A DNA stretch of 9,250 nucleotides from CAZLBV01 sp964557845 (lineage in GTDB: Bacteria; Acidobacteriota; Aminicenantia; Aminicenantales; Aminicenantaceae), in NCBI GenBank assembly GCA_964557845.1, contig CAZLBV010000058.1:1-9250 (forward strand), written 5' to 3'. Made by a program: the position numbers and the translations under genes. A model generated the notes under the pieces. The model searched no databases. It was not told where the DNA came from and saw nothing but the letters and a program-made list of their open reading frames with translations. Shown in pieces: positions 5,350 through 9,250 of this stretch (position 1 is its first letter; each line of letters begins with the position of its first letter).

Positions 5350-6755
5350 CCAAAAGTTGCTCCTTTTATGATATTTTGCTGGGTTGATTCTTGTTTAAGA
5401 TTGTATTCATCCACGAACTGCATGGTTTCAATAACGATCTCCCGAAATCTATTTGGAGGGATATTTATGTTGGCTTGGGCGAATAAACTAAATGGATCAT
5501 ATAGGTTCCAGTCGGAATTTTCGCTTATATATCCTGATTTTTCCAGGTCATAATAGATCTGGCATCCTGGATAGGGCGCTAGGACACTCATGGATACGTA
5601 GGTTGGCTGGATTTCTTTGATCAGATCCAGGCTCATCTTGATCTCTTCTTCGGTCTCATCCGGATAGCCTATCATAAAAAAGGCAGACCATTTTTGATCT
5701 AATTTATTAAGTATAGCCGCACCTTTTCTTATCTGGTCCAGAGTTATATGTTTATTGGTAGCTTTCAGGAGCCTTTCACTTCCGGTTTCGATCCCTATTT
5801 TGAGATAATTCAAGCCCGCATCCTGCATCTCAAGGGTAAGGCTTTCATCGATCAATTCGATCCGTGTCAAACATTCCCATTCTACGTTGAGTTTCTTTTT
5901 CCGCATCATTCGGCAGAGTTCCAGAACTCTCGATTTATTAACGGTAAAGGTGTCATCTTTGAAATAGATGTTTTGGGTGTGGAACCGGTCGATCAAATAC
6001 TCGATCTCAGCGATCACGTTAGGAATGGAGCGGTTTCTTACTCTCCGCTCCCAGAGACTCGAGCAAAAGGTGCAGTTAAAAGGACACCCCCGGCTGGCCA
6101 TGATCATACTCAGATCGTCAGGTCTATAGGTGTCTAATTTGAAAAGGGATTCACGGTCGGGAAAGGGGAGAGAATCGATATCTGAAATAAGCGGCCTGGG
6201 AGGAGTCAATACGATCTCATTGTGACTGTTCTGGTAGGCTAATCCGGGAATATCGGAAATTTCTTTTGTCTTTTTTTCCAAAGCATCGATAAGTTCAAGA
6301 AAAGTTACCTCGCCTTCTCCGATCACGACGTAATCGGCCTCAATGTTCTTGATAGAAGAACGGAAGAGAACGGAAGGATGAGGCCCGCCGAGGACTATCG
6401 GTATATCAGGAAAGATTTGTTTGGCTATTTTTGAGATCTGCTGCACGGCTCCTATTTTTGTGGACATGAAGGTTATTCCAATGAGATCAGGTCCATAATC
6501 CCGGATAACTTTTTCTATTTCTTTCCAGATAGGGTGATCCTGATTTTTAATCCCTTCCAGATATTTGGGGAAAACATCCAACAGATCTGAAGATGTCATT
6601 GAAACCGGTTGTTCCCCATGGTCTGCATCATAGATCAGGACATCATGCCCTTTTTTCTTAATGTATCCGGCTATGGAGGCCAAGCCGAAGGGATAAAAAT
6701 AACGATAGAATCCCATGAAACGGTGAAATGGAGGCTCGATCAGTAATATTTTCAT
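5346..6755 (-). CDS. B12-binding-domain radical SAM enzyme (class B/BchE-like)
   Basis: The 469-residue product has the standard two-part layout of cobalamin-binding radical SAM enzymes. Residues 1-160 form a Rossmann-like B12-binding domain: KILLIEPPF (2-10), PFGLASIAGYIKKKGHDV (22-39), DLIGITFMS (90-98), VLGGPHPS (121-128) and VIGEGEVTF (144-152). No canonical DxHxxG is present (DADHGEQ occupies 43-49), which is common in this group. The radical SAM barrel follows: MASRGCPFNCTFCSS (219-233) supplies Cys224, Cys228 and Cys231 for the 4Fe-4S cluster, with YFKDDTF (264-270), KIGIETGSE (319-327) and FMIGYPDET (360-368) as later barrel motifs. Such enzymes catalyse radical methylations, ring contractions or C-C bond formation; the substrate here is not readable. 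Overlap with a sugar SDR suggests a sugar or sugar-lipid substrate, but lipid or peptide targets remain possible. The start at 6755 gives the canonical N-terminus; its ribosome site is weak. Confidence 0.92.
   Translation of the reverse strand: MKILLIEPPFHRFMGFYRYFYPFGLASIAGYIKKKGHDVLIYDADHGEQPVSMTSSDLLDVFPKYLEGIKNQDHPIWKEIEKVIRDYGPDLIGITFMSTKIGAVQQISKIAKQIFPDIPIVLGGPHPSVLFRSSIKNIEADYVVIGEGEVTFLELIDALEKKTKEISDIPGLAYQNSHNEIVLTPPRPLISDIDSLPFPDRESLFKLDTYRPDDLSMIMASRGCPFNCTFCSSLWERRVRNRSIPNVIAEIEYLIDRFHTQNIYFKDDTFTVNKSRVLELCRMMRKKKLNVEWECLTRIELIDESLTLEMQDAGLNYLKIGIETGSERLLKATNKHITLDQIRKGAAILNKLDQKWSAFFMIGYPDETEEEIKMSLDLIKEIQPTYVSMSVLAPYPGCQIYYDLEKSGYISENSDWNLYDPFSLFAQANINIPPNRFREIVIETMQFVDEYNLKQESTQQNIIKGATFG
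5360..5366 (-). promoter_or_regulatory. Strong Shine-Dalgarno fixing the epimerase start
   Basis: AAAGGAG on the minus strand ends 10 nt before ATG 5349 and lies inside the last codons of the radical SAM gene. It supports the start that overlaps the upstream stop, and shows that this organism uses anti-SD pairing for at least some genes. Confidence 0.7.
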
Positions 6756-6822
6756 CTTTATCTACTATGTTAATGGATTCTGCCCGATCTTTACCGGACA
6801 ACTATTCGAAAAAATAAGGAAT

Positions 6823-6852
6823 ATTATGCCATGTCAGGAACTTATAATTCAA
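6823..6852 (-). promoter_or_regulatory. Candidate sigma70-type promoter of the radical SAM-epimerase pair
   Basis: On the minus strand TTGAAT (6852-6847) is followed after 18 bp by CATAAT (6828-6823), matching 4 and 5 of 6 consensus positions. It lies in the 134-bp gap after the esterase gene and would give a leader of roughly 60 nt to ATG 6755. No terminator was seen between the esterase stop and this site, so read-through from upstream is also possible. Confidence 0.4.
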
Positions 6853-6889
6853 GTTAAATCTAAAATTTGGTAACCAGATGGGGGACTTA

Positions 6890-9250
6890 TCAGAGCTGCT
6901 TACCGATAGGGCCTTCAATATTATCCCAATCCACGGCAGAAATACCATACTCATAGGATTGGGCATCTTGGTAACTCGGGAGATTCCTGTCTAATAAAAT
7001 CAGGTAGGATGCCTCTACTTCTTTAATCAACTGGAAAAGTTCATCTGGTTCACCTTTTCGTTTTCTATAAATCCGGTAATTGGTTATGGTAAAGAGATTT
7101 CTGTTGCTGGGATTTTCTTTCCAGATAACACGGTTGATATACTCCTCATAAAGAAAAGCTTTATTAACTAAAGTATCTACTTTGATTTCTTCAGGAGGGT
7201 AAGGATCACTGATGACGGGTACTGCTGAGTCAGAAAGAGGGCCTTCCAGATTATCACTGTTTACAGCACTGACCGCATAGATATAATTTACCTCAGGATC
7301 GATATCGTTATCAGAATAATTATCCTCAGGATACAGGATTGTCTTTATGGTCTGGAATTCATCTTCACCCGCTAGTTTGCGGTAGATCCGGTAAAAAATA
7401 ATGTCCATCAACCCGTTATTTTTGGGATTATTCTTCCATTCCAGGACAATTCTTTTGTCCCGTCTATATAACTCAGCAATTAGAGAAATTGGGGGATAGG
7501 GATCTCCAACAACAGGGGTCACAGGAGAAGACAAAACGCTTTCAAAGTCATTACTGCTTACTGAACTCATAGCGTAGATATAGTTTTTGTCAAGCGATAT
7601 ATTCTCATCGATATAATCGAATATCGCTGCAGATGTAGTTTTGATCAGATCAAAAGTGGCTTGCCCTTGTATTTTCCTGTAAATTTTATAGTGTTTAACA
7701 TTAACATCGGGCGTGTTCTGTGGATTTTTTTCCCAGCTTAGATGGATCGATTGTTCTCGCATCAAAATTTTGGCTTGAATATTGACAGGCGGAAAAGGGT
7801 CGGCAGATTCCGGATAGGCCGGTTCTGACAGGGCACTTGCGACTCCATCGGAATTGACGCTGGCTAATGAATAGACATAGGATTTGCCAGGGATCAGATT
7901 TGTGTCGCTGTAATTGTAAGCAGATGCATCTACCGTACCTATGTGAGAGAACTCATCAATATTATTGGCCTTCCGGTAGATCCGGTAAAATGCGATTCTG
8001 CTGTCATGAGTGATTCTGGGGTCATCCTCCCAAGTAAGGTTTGTTTCTGCCCCACCTGTGCTGGTCTTAGCTTTTATCTTGACTGGAGGGAAAGGGATCT
8101 GTTTGATCTTAGCATACCAGGTTTCTGCCATAAACTGATAACCTTTATCGTTGGGATGAAGGTTATCTGTGGATATCAGTGATTCATATCCTCCACTGGA
8201 AGCCGGGTAATCATAGAAATTTTGAAAGTTTTCTACCAGGATCAGGGGATGATCTGTGGCTAAAATGCGGATCTTCTCATTTAGTAAAAGGGTTCTTTCT
8301 TCGGCGATCGCTGTCCAGCGGCTCCTGGCCCGGGGGATAATTGTAGAGATCAAGGGGATCACTCCGAAGTTCAGACATTTTTTTGCCATTTCTTTAAGGT
8401 TGAATGCGGTTGCATCCAGAGAGTAAGATTCGTTACTGACGTCATTGGTGCCTTCCATTAAGAGCAAATAAAGAGCGAGGTCAGTGGTAATCACATTAAA
8501 AACACGGCCCACGGCTTCCCATGTGGCTTCCGCCGGAACTCCTCGATTATATACGTTGGGTGTCTTAAAGGTATCGGGAAGAAGCTTTAAAAGCCGGGGC
8601 GGGTAGCCTCTTTCTTTGGCATCACCATTGTCCCATCCATAAGTGATGCTGTCGCCAAAGGCAATGAATTCATCTGGTTGCAGGTGTAAAGGCGGTTGTA
8701 TTTGCTGGACATAGTTTTCCTGATGAAGATCGATAATGTCACCGGTTCCGGGAATAAAGGAGGTCAAATAGATGACTCCTTCTTTTTCCCAGGAAATCAG
8801 CATCTTATCTGAGCTGGAGAAAAGGAAGGGACGATTATTTCTGCCCTGTTGAACGAAGATATTCTCAAGCTGCCATTTCCCTGCTGCTTTATGTGCGACG
8901 AGGATTTCTTTACGGTCACCAATTGTTTGACTCCAGGCGATAACCGGGTAGGAATGCAGGAAAAAAGCTAAGGTCGGTTCTCCGTCTGAAAGATGCCGGT
9001 TTTGTGTGATCTTTTCTTTTGGTGTCCACTTTTGGCCATTCCAGGAGCGCAGATAGATCTCATAGTCTTCCCCATCGTATCCGCTCCAGACGACCCAGGG
9101 ATAGTCATTTGGCCCAAGAGCAGCCGAGGGGAAAAAACTTGGGACATCGGGATCAGTTGAAATAGAAAAAGGTTTAGACCAGACATAACCATCATAAAAT
9201 GAGCCTAAGATTTCATCGAGGCCAGTGCGCTTTCCGACCCAGAAAGCCCA
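6890..9250 (-). CDS. Secreted propeller / SGNH (GDSL) hydrolase / Fn3x4 protein (N-terminus beyond the right edge)
   Basis: The frame is open from the right edge to TGA at 6892-6890: 786 codons, with the start missing. Residues here are numbered from the edge. Residues 1-170 hold four propeller-blade repeats (anchor Trp at 4, 55, 106 and 154; blades read like PWVVWSGYDGEDYEIYL then NGQKW). The ATG at 8803 is therefore an internal Met inside a blade. Residues about 194-381 form an SGNH hydrolase domain: AFGDSITYGW with Ser201, block II YNRGVPAEAT with Gly237, block III EGTNDVS with Asn269, and DNLHPND with Asp362 and His365, so all catalytic residues are present. This fits an esterase or deacetylase, for example on acylated carbohydrate; the substrate is unknown. 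Residues 387-786 are four Fn3-like domains. Export is inferred from the domain types, since no signal peptide lies in view. Confidence 0.9.
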   Translation of the reverse strand, partial: WAFWVGKRTGLDEILGSFYDGYVWSKPFSISTDPDVPSFFPSAALGPNDYPWVVWSGYDGEDYEIYLRSWNGQKWTPKEKITQNRHLSDGEPTLAFFLHSYPVIAWSQTIGDRKEILVAHKAAGKWQLENIFVQQGRNNRPFLFSSSDKMLISWEKEGVIYLTSFIPGTGDIIDLHQENYVQQIQPPLHLQPDEFIAFGDSITYGWDNGDAKERGYPPRLLKLLPDTFKTPNVYNRGVPAEATWEAVGRVFNVITTDLALYLLLMEGTNDVSNESYSLDATAFNLKEMAKKCLNFGVIPLISTIIPRARSRWTAIAEERTLLLNEKIRILATDHPLILVENFQNFYDYPASSGGYESLISTDNLHPNDKGYQFMAETWYAKIKQIPFPPVKIKAKTSTGGAETNLTWEDDPRITHDSRIAFYRIYRKANNIDEFSHIGTVDASAYNYSDTNLIPGKSYVYSLASVNSDGVASALSEPAYPESADPFPPVNIQAKILMREQSIHLSWEKNPQNTPDVNVKHYKIYRKIQGQATFDLIKTTSAAIFDYIDENISLDKNYIYAMSSVSSNDFESVLSSPVTPVVGDPYPPISLIAELYRRDKRIVLEWKNNPKNNGLMDIIFYRIYRKLAGEDEFQTIKTILYPEDNYSDNDIDPEVNYIYAVSAVNSDNLEGPLSDSAVPVISDPYPPEEIKVDTLVNKAFLYEEYINRVIWKENPSNRNLFTITNYRIYRKRKGEPDELFQLIKEVEASYLILLDRNLPSYQDAQSYEYGISAVDWDNIEGPIGKQL
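6893..8092 (-). repeat. Four tandem Fn3-like domain-coding repeats
   Basis: The units run approximately 8092-7805, 7798-7505, 7504-7208 and 7207-6893, about 95-105 residues each. Each contains a LxWxxxP strand, a strongly conserved YRIYRK strand (FYRIYRK, HYKIYRK, FYRIYRK, NYRIYRK) and a Y.Y..S.V..D...G.LS strand. Linkers read DPFPP or DPYPP. The fourth unit is the most diverged and ends the protein. Such arrays in secreted hydrolases usually act as spacers or carbohydrate or cell-surface contacts. Confidence 0.82.

Noticed and set aside
8968..9195. Minus-strand 75-codon ORF near the right edge
   Set aside because: It is in a different frame from the esterase gene, whose own frame is open here and encodes propeller blades.

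Overview
This window comes from a bacterium, most likely Gram-negative or at least one that secretes large multidomain surface proteins. The evidence is modular Sec-exported proteins (beta-propeller, PKD, SGNH hydrolase, Fn3), a cobalamin-type radical SAM enzyme that suggests anaerobic or low-oxygen life, moderately AT-rich DNA, sigma70-like promoter boxes and at least one strong Shine-Dalgarno. I cannot assign a phylum. An uncultivated lineage with expanded PKD proteins, such as Aminicenantes or Acidobacteria, is only a guess. All five supported genes lie on the minus strand, so transcription runs right to left.

Layout in the order of transcription. (1) 9250-6890: the 3' part of a large secreted protein whose start lies beyond the right edge. 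It holds the last four blades of a beta-propeller, an SGNH/GDSL esterase-type hydrolase domain and four tandem Fn3-like domains. (2) 6755-5346: a B12-binding-domain radical SAM protein with its own candidate promoter. (3) 5349-4354: an extended-SDR nucleotide-sugar epimerase/dehydratase that overlaps gene 2 by an ATGA junction. (4) 4353-3945: an unusual non-coding stretch with an exact 27-bp direct repeat, inverted relatives of that repeat, and a roughly 100-nt imperfect hairpin that folds better as plus-strand RNA. (5) 3944-2796: a DegT/DnrJ/EryC1/StrS PLP aminotransferase with its own candidate promoter. (6) 2489-1: a Sec-exported protein with a seven-blade propeller followed by a PKD array of very regular period (85-88 residues), which runs off the left edge.

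Reading (inference): the three central enzymes look like a nucleotide-sugar or aminosugar modification set. The SDR could oxidise, epimerise or dehydrate, DegT could install an amino group, and the radical SAM enzyme could carry out a difficult C-C or C-H step. They are bracketed by two surface or secreted proteins that share the same propeller type but carry different C-terminal modules. A surface glycan, with its binding or modifying proteins encoded alongside, is a reasonable working hypothesis, but no glycosyltransferase, transporter or polymerase is present in the window.

Two points are easy to miss. The two largest genes are both cut by the window edges, so the first in-frame ATG of the esterase gene (8803) is an internal Met and not its start. 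The intergenic element at 4038-4351 is the least explained part of the window.
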